DNA of 64,000 nt, taken from NCBI GenBank assembly GCA_000016765.1, contig CP000699.1, positions 1,550,001 to 1,614,000 of the forward strand, given 5' to 3'. Under the pieces are notes generated by a model. That model saw only the letters and a program-made list of their open reading frames with translations, was not told the origin of the DNA and made no database searches. This DNA comes from Rhizorhabdus wittichii RW1. Its GTDB lineage: Bacteria > Pseudomonadota > Alphaproteobacteria > Sphingomonadales > Sphingomonadaceae. Every line of letters starts with the position of its first letter. Position 1 is the stretch's first letter. Position numbers and translations under genes: made by a program. Below are positions 16,464-24,824 of the stretch, one piece after another.

Positions 16464-17717
16464 TCATTCCGGCGCGACGGTCTCGAAAACGGGGTATCGG
16501 CCGAGCAATAGGATGGGCACGATCGCCACCGCCAGAGCGATCGCGCAGCAGATCAGGCCGATAGCGTAATTGCCGGCCAGATCGAAGGCACGCCCCAGAA
16601 GCGCGGGCCCGCCGCCCGCGCCGATCGCGAACAGGCCGAACAGGATGCCATAGACCGCACCATAGCTGCGGACGCCGATATAGCGGGCGATCAGGAAGGC
16701 GAGCAGATCATATTCCATCCCCGCCGCTGCACTGAGCGCGGCGACGGCGATCATCGCCTGCACATGGGTGATCTGATCCTGGGCCAGCAGCATGCAGCCT
16801 GCGGACGCGAGCAGCAGCAGGACGGCGGCGACGGCGGGTGCCCAGAAATGATCGATCAGCCATCCGCCGGCGATCCGTCCGATCAGGATGAACCCGCCCA
16901 TCAGCGACGTGATGCGGACGACGTCCTCCGGCCCGACGCTGACCGCCTGGAGGATGTTCTCCATATTGGGCAGCGGGGCGCCGTTGGCGAAGGCGATCGG
17001 CGTGAAACCCAGCGCGATGAGCCAGAAGGCCCGGCTCTGGAAAGCTTCGCCGCGCGTCATCCCCGGCAGCGCCGCCGGTGCGGAGACGGCGCTTTCAGGC
17101 ACGCTCGCCACGGCCCCTTCGGAGCGACGGGGAAAGCCCCAGAGGATCAGCGGTATGCCCACCACTATCGGGACCGCGCCGATCGCGACCATCGTCATCC
17201 GCCATCCGAGCGGATCGATCGCCCAGTTGGCGAACAGCTTCACCAGGATGGCGCACAGGCCCGAACCGGACAGGGTGATGCCGAGCGCGATGCCACGCTG
17301 GCGCGAGAAATTCCGGCTGATCGCATGCGAGAAGGTGATCGCGGTCGCGCCCATCCCGAACAGCGCGAAGCAGAACCAGCTCAGATAATATTGGACGATC
17401 GATCCGGTCGCGAGCGCGAAGCTGGCATAGCCGATCCCCAGCCCCGCGAGCGAGATCGCCCCGATCCCGCGCGATCCATATCGGTCCACGCGCCTGCCGA
17501 CGATCGGCCCCACCAACAGGATGAGGACCGAGCTGAGCGCCAGCCCGCCCATGATCGCCGCGAAAGACCAGCCGAACGCCTTGGCGAAGATGGGGGCGAA
17601 GATGCCGATGCTGAACAACGCCAGCGTCGGCATGCCCATCGCGGCGCACAGCGTCGCCGCGACAAGCAGCTTCCAGTTCTGGCGAAGTTCGGAGGCCGGC
17701 GCCGTCACCTCATTCAT
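16464..17717 (-). CDS. MFS transporter
   Basis: Protein of 417 residues with about twelve membrane helices. The loop 2-3 motif is GPIVGRRVDRYGSRG, the expected place and pattern for MFS carriers. The start at 17717 overlaps the end of the M81 gene by eight bases, so the two are translated together. It likely carries the compound, or a piece of it, handled by the neighbouring peptidase and oxidoreductases across the inner membrane. A peptidase-carrier pairing also exists in microcystin (mlr) clusters, but that does not identify the substrate. Confidence 0.85.
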   Translation of the reverse strand: MNEVTAPASELRQNWKLLVAATLCAAMGMPTLALFSIGIFAPIFAKAFGWSFAAIMGGLALSSVLILLVGPIVGRRVDRYGSRGIGAISLAGLGIGYASFALATGSIVQYYLSWFCFALFGMGATAITFSHAISRNFSRQRGIALGITLSGSGLCAILVKLFANWAIDPLGWRMTMVAIGAVPIVVGIPLILWGFPRRSEGAVASVPESAVSAPAALPGMTRGEAFQSRAFWLIALGFTPIAFANGAPLPNMENILQAVSVGPEDVVRITSLMGGFILIGRIAGGWLIDHFWAPAVAAVLLLLASAGCMLLAQDQITHVQAMIAVAALSAAAGMEYDLLAFLIARYIGVRSYGAVYGILFGLFAIGAGGGPALLGRAFDLAGNYAIGLICCAIALAVAIVPILLLGRYPVFETVAPE

Positions 17718-19242
17718 CGTCTTTCTCCACCGCCGTATGGGCGGCCTCGCCGTCCAGGCCGAGAGGATCGGCCGTCCGCGGAAAATAATCGGCATCGCTT
17801 TTGCGGGCGTAATCGATCGCCGCGAAATCCATGTTCAGCGCGCCCGGCGTCGCCACCCAGAGGATGGTTTCGGCGATCGACTGGAAGCGCGAATGGAAAT
17901 GCTGGCTCGACTTGACGGCGACGACATTCCGCGCGGCCACATCGATCCCCAGTCCCGTGAACATCGAGGGGTCGAAGGTCTGGGCCCGGATGCTGGTGAC
18001 GACGATGTCGATGCCGTCCGCTTCGATCCAGGCGGACAGGCCCAGCGGACAGGTCGACCCGCCCAGCCCGACCTGATGATGATCCTCGACATAGTTCCGG
18101 ACCACGGCCCTCAGATCGAGATGGTCGCCCGACGCCTTGCCGGTCTTGCCCCCCAGCCGCAGGTCGAGCACCGCCCCCCGCCCGGCCTCCCGGCACATCC
18201 GGGCGACCATCGGATCCCAGAAGCCGCCGACCGCCGCATTGGTGACGCCCCGTGCCAGCATCCGACGAAGCAGGGCGACATTATCGCCCGGCGCGCCGCC
18301 GCCGGGATTATCGCCCATATCGGCGAGCACCGTCAGGCCCGGACGATCCGCAGCGCTGTCCAGCGCCTCGTCGATGGTCGGCAGACTGGGCAACAACGCC
18401 TGCCGGAGCCGGTAGAATTGCCGCCCGATGCTGGCCGCCGTTGCTTCCGCCAGTGCCGGCGCATCGTTCGTGGTCACGAGCACGCGCGAGCCGCTGGCCG
18501 ACATGTCGCCCCAGGGAAAACCGTGCGCGAGGCCGACCGACAAGACCGCGGGCTCACGTTCGGCGGCCCGCATCGCATCGACGAAACCCAGCATGGGCTG
18601 GCCCGTCGTGGGATAGAAACCGACCATGCGGCAGTCGAAGATAGCCGAACAGGGGTGGGCCTCCCCCAGTGCAGTGGCGACGCATATGTCGTGAAGATCG
18701 CGCGCCCTGCCGACGAAATCATCGTGGGGATATTCCTTCATCAGGACCACGGCATCGGCGGCTTCGATCAGTTCCTGCGACAGATGGCAGTGCGGATCGA
18801 GCTCGACGCCAATGACGGCCTTTTCGCCGACCACCGCCCGCACCGCCCTGACCAGATCGACCTCGCAGGAGACACGTTGCGTCGTGACCATGGCCCCGTG
18901 CAGGAACAGCAGCACGACATCCACCGGCCCGGCGGCCCGCAGGTCTGCTACGATCTCGTCCCGAAATCCCTCATAGACCGACTGCACGGTAGGGCCGGAC
19001 GGGTGCGCCAGCGCGAACAGGCTGGGCGTGAAGCGATGCCCGTCGCGCTCGGAAAGGTCACGCCACAGACGCGCCGCCGCATGATCCGCCCCCTGCCCTT
19101 CCAACGCCGCCGCGCCCCGCAGCAGTCCGCCTTCCTCGAACGCCTGCAGCCCGGCGACGAAAGGCGAGAAGGTATTGGTCTCGCATTGCAGGCCAGCGGC
19201 GAAGACGCCCAGGGGTCGACGCGTGGCAGGCCCCCGCGTCAC
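17710..19242 (-). CDS. M81 family metallopeptidase (MlrC-like)
   Basis: Protein of 510 residues with the M81 opening GVFAAGLQCETNTFSPF, the metal-binding DPHCHLSQEL (D-x-H-x-H) and the KEYPHDDFVGRA block. The founding member MlrC opens linear microcystin products; many homologues have other, unknown substrates. No signal peptide is visible, so it is cytoplasmic. A GTG start overlaps the stop of the preceding oxidoreductase (GTGA). The C-terminal part (STCPLGLSAWIEADGIDIVV and SSQHFHSRF) is the expected second M81 domain. Confidence 0.87.
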   Translation of the reverse strand: MTRGPATRRPLGVFAAGLQCETNTFSPFVAGLQAFEEGGLLRGAAALEGQGADHAAARLWRDLSERDGHRFTPSLFALAHPSGPTVQSVYEGFRDEIVADLRAAGPVDVVLLFLHGAMVTTQRVSCEVDLVRAVRAVVGEKAVIGVELDPHCHLSQELIEAADAVVLMKEYPHDDFVGRARDLHDICVATALGEAHPCSAIFDCRMVGFYPTTGQPMLGFVDAMRAAEREPAVLSVGLAHGFPWGDMSASGSRVLVTTNDAPALAEATAASIGRQFYRLRQALLPSLPTIDEALDSAADRPGLTVLADMGDNPGGGAPGDNVALLRRMLARGVTNAAVGGFWDPMVARMCREAGRGAVLDLRLGGKTGKASGDHLDLRAVVRNYVEDHHQVGLGGSTCPLGLSAWIEADGIDIVVTSIRAQTFDPSMFTGLGIDVAARNVVAVKSSQHFHSRFQSIAETILWVATPGALNMDFAAIDYARKSDADYFPRTADPLGLDGEAAHTAVEKDDE

Positions 19243-20390
19243 GCCGCCGTTCCCTCGACAGCCAGCGACGGCCGATTGGGATCGAGCGCCCGTGCGTCGA
19301 CGCCGTGGTCGGCAAGCCGCTGCGGCAGCGCCTCGCCCATCAGGAGCGCCGCTGCCAGCCGCCCCAGCGCCGGAGCCGTCTGAATGCCATAACCGCCTTG
19401 CCCGGCCAGCCAGAAGAAGTTCGGAACCGCCCCGTCGAACCCGACCACGGGGGTCTTGTCCGGCGCGAAACTCCGCAACCCGGCCCAGCTGCTGCGGACC
19501 CGTCGGAAGGTCAACGCGGCAACCGCCTCCACCCGGTCGATCGCGATCGCGATGTCCAGTTCTTCGGGGTGGACGTCACCGGGTTCGACCGGCGTCTCGT
19601 CGGCCGGAGAAAGCAGGAGACCACCCGATTCCGGCCGGAAATAGAATTGCTCGTCGATGTCGACCACCATGGGGCAGCCATGGTCGACGGCATCGCCCGC
19701 GATATCGGCCAGCACCATCGTCCGCCGCATCGGCCGGATGCCGCGAGGCGCCGCGCCTGCCATGCCCGCCAGCCGATCCGCCCAGGCGCCCGCGGCATTG
19801 ACCAGGACATCGGCGGTGAAATCCCCCTTGGGCGTATGAAGCGTCCAGGCGCCATCAAGCCGCGCTATCGCCGAAACGGACGCGGACCCTGCATATTCCA
19901 CGCCGCGCGCCCTGGCCTGCCGGAGGAAAGCCGAGTGCAGCAGGCTGACGTCCAGGTCCATGGCATCGGGTTCGTACAGGCCGCAGGCGATGGAATCGGG
20001 CTTGAGATAGGGCACCATCGCAACGGCCTCGGCCACATCGACCAATCGCGTCGCCCCCCGCACGTCCGGCTCCTCCAGCATTTTTTCCAGCGATGCCGAC
20101 TGGTCCCCGCCGACGAGAAAGAGAACACCCCGATCCGATATCAGCGGCGCGTCGCAGAAACCGTCCGGCGGGGAGGAGAAGAAGTCGAAACTCGCGCGCG
20201 ACAATGCCCGCACCGGCGCATTTCCGTAAATTCCCGAGAAGATCGCCGCCGACCGCCCCGTGGAATGGAAGCCGGGCACATCCTCACCCTCCACCAGCAA
20301 CACGCGCTGGCCGGTCGGCAGATTCGCCGCGAGCGACGCCCCGGCGATACCGGCGCCGACGATGGCGATATGGAAATGAGGTGCAGTCAT
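19239..20390 (-). CDS. DadA-like FAD-dependent D-amino-acid dehydrogenase
   Basis: Protein of 383 residues with the N-terminal FAD site IAIVGAGIAGASLA, the DadA/DauA-like GFHSTGRSAA, and the late WAGLRSFAPDKTPVVGFD and GQGGYGIQTAPA blocks. The closest recognisable type is bacterial D-arginine dehydrogenase, which oxidises D-amino acids to imino acids; glycine-oxidase-like enzymes are an alternative. It is the first gene of the five-gene operon and lies 88 bases after the XRE-cupin regulator, with a candidate operator between. Confidence 0.85.
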   Translation of the reverse strand: MTAPHFHIAIVGAGIAGASLAANLPTGQRVLLVEGEDVPGFHSTGRSAAIFSGIYGNAPVRALSRASFDFFSSPPDGFCDAPLISDRGVLFLVGGDQSASLEKMLEEPDVRGATRLVDVAEAVAMVPYLKPDSIACGLYEPDAMDLDVSLLHSAFLRQARARGVEYAGSASVSAIARLDGAWTLHTPKGDFTADVLVNAAGAWADRLAGMAGAAPRGIRPMRRTMVLADIAGDAVDHGCPMVVDIDEQFYFRPESGGLLLSPADETPVEPGDVHPEELDIAIAIDRVEAVAALTFRRVRSSWAGLRSFAPDKTPVVGFDGAVPNFFWLAGQGGYGIQTAPALGRLAAALLMGEALPQRLADHGVDARALDPNRPSLAVEGTAA

Positions 20391-20450
20391 CGATCCCCCT
20401 TGACGTTGCCCGCCGGGGTTTACGCAAGCCGCTTCAACTTAACAAGTACG

Positions 20451-20479
20451 ATAGGAAAATTTTTATTATTCGCTAAATT
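20451..20479. promoter_or_regulatory. Candidate operator, copy 1 (upstream of the five-gene operon)
   Basis: A 29-base AT-rich element with a left arm ATAGGAAAA and a right core ATTCGCTAAATT (20468-20479). The same 12-base core and a matching AGGAAA arm occur at 29061-29090 upstream of the TonB receptor; with one gap, 23 positions agree. The arms are related as an inverted repeat (TTTAGCGAA facing ATAGGAAAA), as expected for a dimeric regulator. It also abuts the stop codon of the XRE gene. Confidence 0.55.
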
Positions 20480-21231
20480 CAACCCTTGCCAATCGACCGA
20501 CGCCTGGGACCGGCAGCACCGGAAGTCTTGCGGGTTCCGCCATTTCCGATCCGCCGGCCGCCCTTCACGGCGGGTGCATGCGCGCGATCATTGCCCATGG
20601 GAGTGTCGCCTTCCTCCGACTGCGCCTTTTCGATCAGCAGCGACCGATCATCCTTGGTGCAGGCGCAGAGGAATTTGGCCTTCTCGCAATCGACCGCGAT
20701 ATAGGCGTGCCCCATCGTGCTATCGATATAGAGCGATTCGCCGACGGTCAGCCGGACGGGGTTGTAAAACTCCGTGTAGACGAGGAGGTTTCCCTCGAGG
20801 ACGTAGAGGAATTCCTCGCCCTCGTGGCGGATCATATCTCCGAATTCCTCGATCGACTTCGCGGTCGTTTCACCGAGAATGGGAATGATCGCCTTCTGGG
20901 CGAGATCGGTATTGAGATAGCGGTAGTTATAGAAACGAGCGTCGATTTCGTAGGAATTGTCCTCTCGTCCGACGCTCCTGCGGGCGGTGACCATCGCCCG
21001 GGCAGGCGCCTCGGACATAGCCGGATTCGAAAAGATATCGACGAGATCGATCGACAGTCCTTTCACGACTTGCATCAGCTTGTCGTAGGTCAGCGACATA
21101 TGGCCGTTTTCCACCTTCGAAATCGTGGAAATCGCCAATCCCGTCATCCGCGAGACGTCGGATATCTTCCAGTTGTTGGATTTGCGAATGGCCCGCAATC
21201 GGGCTCCCAGATCGGCGATGTCCTGCGTCAT
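20479..21231 (-). CDS. XRE-family regulator with C-terminal cupin domain
   Basis: Protein of 250 residues. The N-terminal helix-turn-helix (about residues 8-65) reads LGARLRAIRKSNNWKISDVS and MTGLAISTISKVENG; the C-terminal cupin (about residues 120-205) shows MIRHEGEEFLYVLEGNLLVY and VGESLYIDSTMGHAYIAVD. This architecture (PuuR-like) senses small metabolites, often amino acids or amines. A basic, Gly-rich tail of about 40 residues follows the cupin, longer than usual. It lies between the divergent parts of cluster A and is the best candidate for the local regulator. Confidence 0.85.
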   Translation of the reverse strand: MTQDIADLGARLRAIRKSNNWKISDVSRMTGLAISTISKVENGHMSLTYDKLMQVVKGLSIDLVDIFSNPAMSEAPARAMVTARRSVGREDNSYEIDARFYNYRYLNTDLAQKAIIPILGETTAKSIEEFGDMIRHEGEEFLYVLEGNLLVYTEFYNPVRLTVGESLYIDSTMGHAYIAVDCEKAKFLCACTKDDRSLLIEKAQSEEGDTPMGNDRAHAPAVKGGRRIGNGGTRKTSGAAGPRRRSIGKG

Positions 21232-21469
21232 GATTCCACACTCTTTCCGATCGGGCATCCGGGCCGCAACGCCTGAAATCCCGCTGACCAAGGGTTTTCA
21301 GCGGCTTACAGAAGTGCGAAAGGCGGGGCAACAATCCCGTTTTCGTACCGGTCATGCGCACTTTCCTAAATTGCATGGGTCGCATCCTACCGACCGGACT
21401 ACCCGGCGATCGGATTGTCCGGGTCCGAACCATGACGATAATTGCGGGTTGCGATCCGGGAGACCCTTC

Positions 21470-21970
21470 ATGGCCGACAGCCTTCAGACTTTATTGGACA
21501 AGCGCGCGCTCGACGAGATGGTGTACAAGTGCATGCACGCCATGGATACTCACCAATGGGCGCTCTACCGGGCCAATATCGTCGAGGATGCGACCTTCGA
21601 CTTCACCGATCATGGCGTTGCGACCGACGATGCCGCGGAGCCGATGCGCGGTGCCGACAATTATCTCGAAATCCTGGCCTCGGTCATCACCGGTTTCGAT
21701 TCCACCCAGCATGTCGTGAGCAACATGTATCACGAGGTCGAAGGGGATAGGGCCCGGACCAGATGCTATATCCAAGCCGAGCACTTCCTCAATAACGACC
21801 GGGGCGATCGCCGGGTGGCCTGCGGTGGCCGCTATCTGATCGACGCCATCCGCACGCCCGACGGATGGAAGATCAAGCACCTGAAATTCCAGACCTTCTG
21901 GTTTACCGGAAACACGACGCTCTACGAACTCGCAGGTCGTGCGAGCGCGGCGAAGCGCGTGGCCGCATGA
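21470..21970 (+). CDS. SnoaL-like NTF2-fold protein
   Basis: Protein of 166 residues of the nuclear-transport-factor-2-like superfamily, with the early block RALDEMVYKCMHAMDTHQW, then DFTDHGVATDD and the late GGRYLIDAIRTPDGWKIKHL. Such proteins act as isomerases, dehydratases, or small subunits of oxygenases; none is specified here. The ATG at 21470 follows CGGGAGAC. It is divergent from the XRE-cupin gene and first in a plus-strand run that leads to the MalT-like regulator and GGT homologue. Confidence 0.75.
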   Translation: MADSLQTLLDKRALDEMVYKCMHAMDTHQWALYRANIVEDATFDFTDHGVATDDAAEPMRGADNYLEILASVITGFDSTQHVVSNMYHEVEGDRARTRCYIQAEHFLNNDRGDRRVACGGRYLIDAIRTPDGWKIKHLKFQTFWFTGNTTLYELAGRASAAKRVAA

Positions 21971-22131
21971 CGCTCCGCGGGACGCCGAAGACCGCCTTGC
22001 CAGTGGGGATCGATGATCCTAATTTTCACATTCTATGTCGTATCGGAAAATATGTCGGCCAAAATGGGCATGAGGAACGGTCCGCCCGGATTGCCGCCGG
22101 CCTGCCCGCCCATCGCCGATCGCCGGGATGA

Positions 22132-24648
22132 ATGATGACGGCCGGCCGCTCCTTCGATCAGCATGACTGGTTGCGCGATCCTTTGGCGCCGCCGATCCTG
22201 CTGGTGGAGGCCGGCGCCGGATACGACAAGACGCGCTGGTGCGAAACGCTGCGGGACCGGGCGCTGGAAGCCGGGTTCACCACGCTCTTCATCGAGCCCG
22301 CGTCCACATCGGCCAGCCAACTCGGAGAACTGGTCGATGCGGCCGAGCGCGGCGCCGGTCCGTTGCTGCTCGTCATCGACGGTTTCGATCGCGCACCCGA
22401 CCGGCGGTTCGGCGAAGCGATCGCGGATATCAGCGCCCGGCAGCGCCCCGGTGACCGGATCGCCATCGCCTCGCGGAACCGGATTGCCATCCGCTTTCGG
22501 CGGCGCTGGATCAGCGGTGGCGCGGCGCGCGTGAACGAAGCCGCCCTCGGCTTCGGGCGCGACCAGACCGCCGCGCTGTTCGAGGGGGCCTTGCCCGACA
22601 ACGCCGTCGACATGGTGCTGGCATGGAGCGAGGGCTGGCCTACGGCTGTCGAGGCGGTCCATCTCGGCTGGCAGCGAAAGCGCAGGACCCACGACGCGAA
22701 CGACATGGCCCGGCTGATCGATGAGATCTGGCCGGACGTCGCCTCCTATATCGAAGACGAAATCCTGTCCGATCTCGCCGCACCCCAGCGCGACCTGATG
22801 ATCCGGACCGCCTTCCTCGAAACCTTCGACGGCGATCTGGCCCATAAGCTCACGGGCGATGCCTCGACCTGGGATGTTCTGGACCAGCTCGTCGATCGTC
22901 ATGTGCTGGCGGCGGACGAGGGTTCCGATCCCTCCTATCGCTGCCATCCCCTTGTGCGCCGCCGATTGGAGAGCGATCTCCGCAAGCGCGGCGGAGAGTT
23001 TCGCCATCTGGCACGAAAGGCCGCCCAGATCTTCTGGCAGCGGCAGGACGTGCAGCGGGCCATCACCTGCGCCGATCTCGCCGGTGACGGCGCCCTGGCC
23101 GCCCGCTGGGCGCTGTCGCTCGACACGGCGATGTTCGGCGTCTCCCGCGGCGGCAGGGAACTGCGCGAGGTCATGCAGCATGTCCCGGTCGACATTCTCG
23201 AAACCAAACCGCGCCTGGCCCTTGCCCATGCCTTCCTGGCCGCCAAAAGCGGCCGGATCGATGTCGCCGATCGCATCCTGCAGCATGTCCGCACGACGGA
23301 GCTGAATGGCGCCGCCGGATCCGACCGGCTGCTCGCCCGCGACACGGCGATCGTCGAGGTGGCCATCGCCATGTATGACGGCCGCGGCTTCGGCGGGCCG
23401 GCGCTGGCCGCGCTCGATATGATCGAAGCGGTCAGCTACGGCGACGAGGGCATTCGCGGCTTCGTGGAGAATGTCCGATGCGCCATCGCTTTCGATGCCA
23501 GCGACTTTCCCGAAGCCCTCGCCCGCTATCGCAACGCGCTTCATTTCTACACCTGCCAGAACGCCACCAATGGACTCGGCTACATCCATCTCCATTCGGG
23601 CAGGATCTACGCGGAAATGCTGAACATCGAGGCCTGCGCACGGGCCTATGACCATGCCCGGCAGCTCTTTCTGGAACAGCGCCCGCAGGACGAGCAGTCG
23701 CTGCGATTGATCAAGCCGCTGCAGGCCCGGCTTGCCTATGATCAGGGCCGGTTCGAGGAGGCGCAACGCCTCAGCGACGGCTTTGCGGCGGAAGTCGGCC
23801 AGGGCGGATATTATTGGGACGCCCTCTATCTGGGCTTCCGCACGGCGGCGAAGCTGGCCGCCCGCCGTCATGGCGACGCCGATGCGCGGCGGACGCTCGA
23901 CGGAGCGATCGAGTTCGCCCGGCTGAACCGGATCGGCCATCTCGAACATCTCCTCCTGCTGGAACGAGCGGCCCTCGCGCCGGAAAGCGACGATGTCGCG
24001 CACCTGCTCGATCGCGGGCCGCTTCACGCAGCCTCCCCTCTTCCCTGGCGCATCCGCGATCTTCGCGCGGTCGTACGGGCGCGCCGCGACGCCATGGCCG
24101 GCGACCTCGACGGAGCCCTCGCCCGTCTCTTCGCCCAACTGGACGAATGCCATGTCCAGGGTCGCCAGCGGTCGCGGATCGACCTGTTGATCGCGGCCTC
24201 CCTGCTGCTCGATCAGGGACAGCGGCGCGAGCGTGCGATCGACATGTTGCACGAGGCGACCCGGCTGGCGCGCAAGGGCCATATCGTGGCCCCCTTCATC
24301 GAGAATGGACGGGATGCCCTGGCGCTGTTGTCCCTGCTTGCATCGGGGGCTGTCGACGGCAATGGGGCAGGGATCGGCAACGACCCGTTCGTCAGCCAGG
24401 TCCTTGCGCTCCAGGACGAGGCGCCATCGGGGCCCGCGACCCTCCTGAACCAGCGCGAGCGCGACATATTGCGCCACCTGGCCGAGGGCATGAGCAACAA
24501 GCTGATCGCCCGGCAGCTCAACATCTCGCCCGAGACGGTGCGCTATTATCTGAAGGGCATCTACGAGAAATATGGCCTGCACGGCGGCTATGCCAATCGC
24601 CGCGCGCTGGCCCATTTCGTGACGCAGACCAGCGCCACGCACCACTGA
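22132..24648 (+). CDS. Large MalT-like LuxR-family regulator with degenerate P-loop
   Basis: Protein of 838 residues. An N-terminal STAND-type ATPase region shows a degenerate Walker A (EAGAGYDKTRW) and Walker B LLLVIDGFDRAP; a long helical TPR-like middle (about residues 330-720) follows, and a C-terminal LuxR helix-turn-helix reads LLNQRERDILRHLAEGMSNK, LIARQLNISPETVRYYLKGI. MalT-type proteins bind an inducer and ATP before activating nearby operons. It lies among cluster A catabolic genes, so it is a second candidate local regulator. Confidence 0.82.
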   Translation: MMTAGRSFDQHDWLRDPLAPPILLVEAGAGYDKTRWCETLRDRALEAGFTTLFIEPASTSASQLGELVDAAERGAGPLLLVIDGFDRAPDRRFGEAIADISARQRPGDRIAIASRNRIAIRFRRRWISGGAARVNEAALGFGRDQTAALFEGALPDNAVDMVLAWSEGWPTAVEAVHLGWQRKRRTHDANDMARLIDEIWPDVASYIEDEILSDLAAPQRDLMIRTAFLETFDGDLAHKLTGDASTWDVLDQLVDRHVLAADEGSDPSYRCHPLVRRRLESDLRKRGGEFRHLARKAAQIFWQRQDVQRAITCADLAGDGALAARWALSLDTAMFGVSRGGRELREVMQHVPVDILETKPRLALAHAFLAAKSGRIDVADRILQHVRTTELNGAAGSDRLLARDTAIVEVAIAMYDGRGFGGPALAALDMIEAVSYGDEGIRGFVENVRCAIAFDASDFPEALARYRNALHFYTCQNATNGLGYIHLHSGRIYAEMLNIEACARAYDHARQLFLEQRPQDEQSLRLIKPLQARLAYDQGRFEEAQRLSDGFAAEVGQGGYYWDALYLGFRTAAKLAARRHGDADARRTLDGAIEFARLNRIGHLEHLLLLERAALAPESDDVAHLLDRGPLHAASPLPWRIRDLRAVVRARRDAMAGDLDGALARLFAQLDECHVQGRQRSRIDLLIAASLLLDQGQRRERAIDMLHEATRLARKGHIVAPFIENGRDALALLSLLASGAVDGNGAGIGNDPFVSQVLALQDEAPSGPATLLNQRERDILRHLAEGMSNKLIARQLNISPETVRYYLKGIYEKYGLHGGYANRRALAHFVTQTSATHH

Positions 24649-24824
24649 GCCGGACCACGCCGCCGGCATCGAGCGACGCTACCCCTCCGCCTACCCCTCT
24701 CCCGACTTCAATGCGTCGGCAGCCCCGATCATAGTCGGATCGGCCTCGCATTTGGTGGAAAGGAAATTCCCGGACACCGTCTCCGAGGGCCCCGCCGAAG
24801 ACGCGGTTCCGGGATCCGTTCGAT

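Noticed and set aside
17710-19242. Assigning the M81 gene as mlrC of a microcystin pathway
   Set aside because: MlrA and MlrB are not present and M81 homologues often have other substrates; only the family is claimed.
22033-24669. 878-codon open frame antisense to the MalT-like regulator
   Set aside because: It mirrors the codon pattern of the real gene, lacks family signals, and the plus-strand protein has clear LuxR and STAND motifs.
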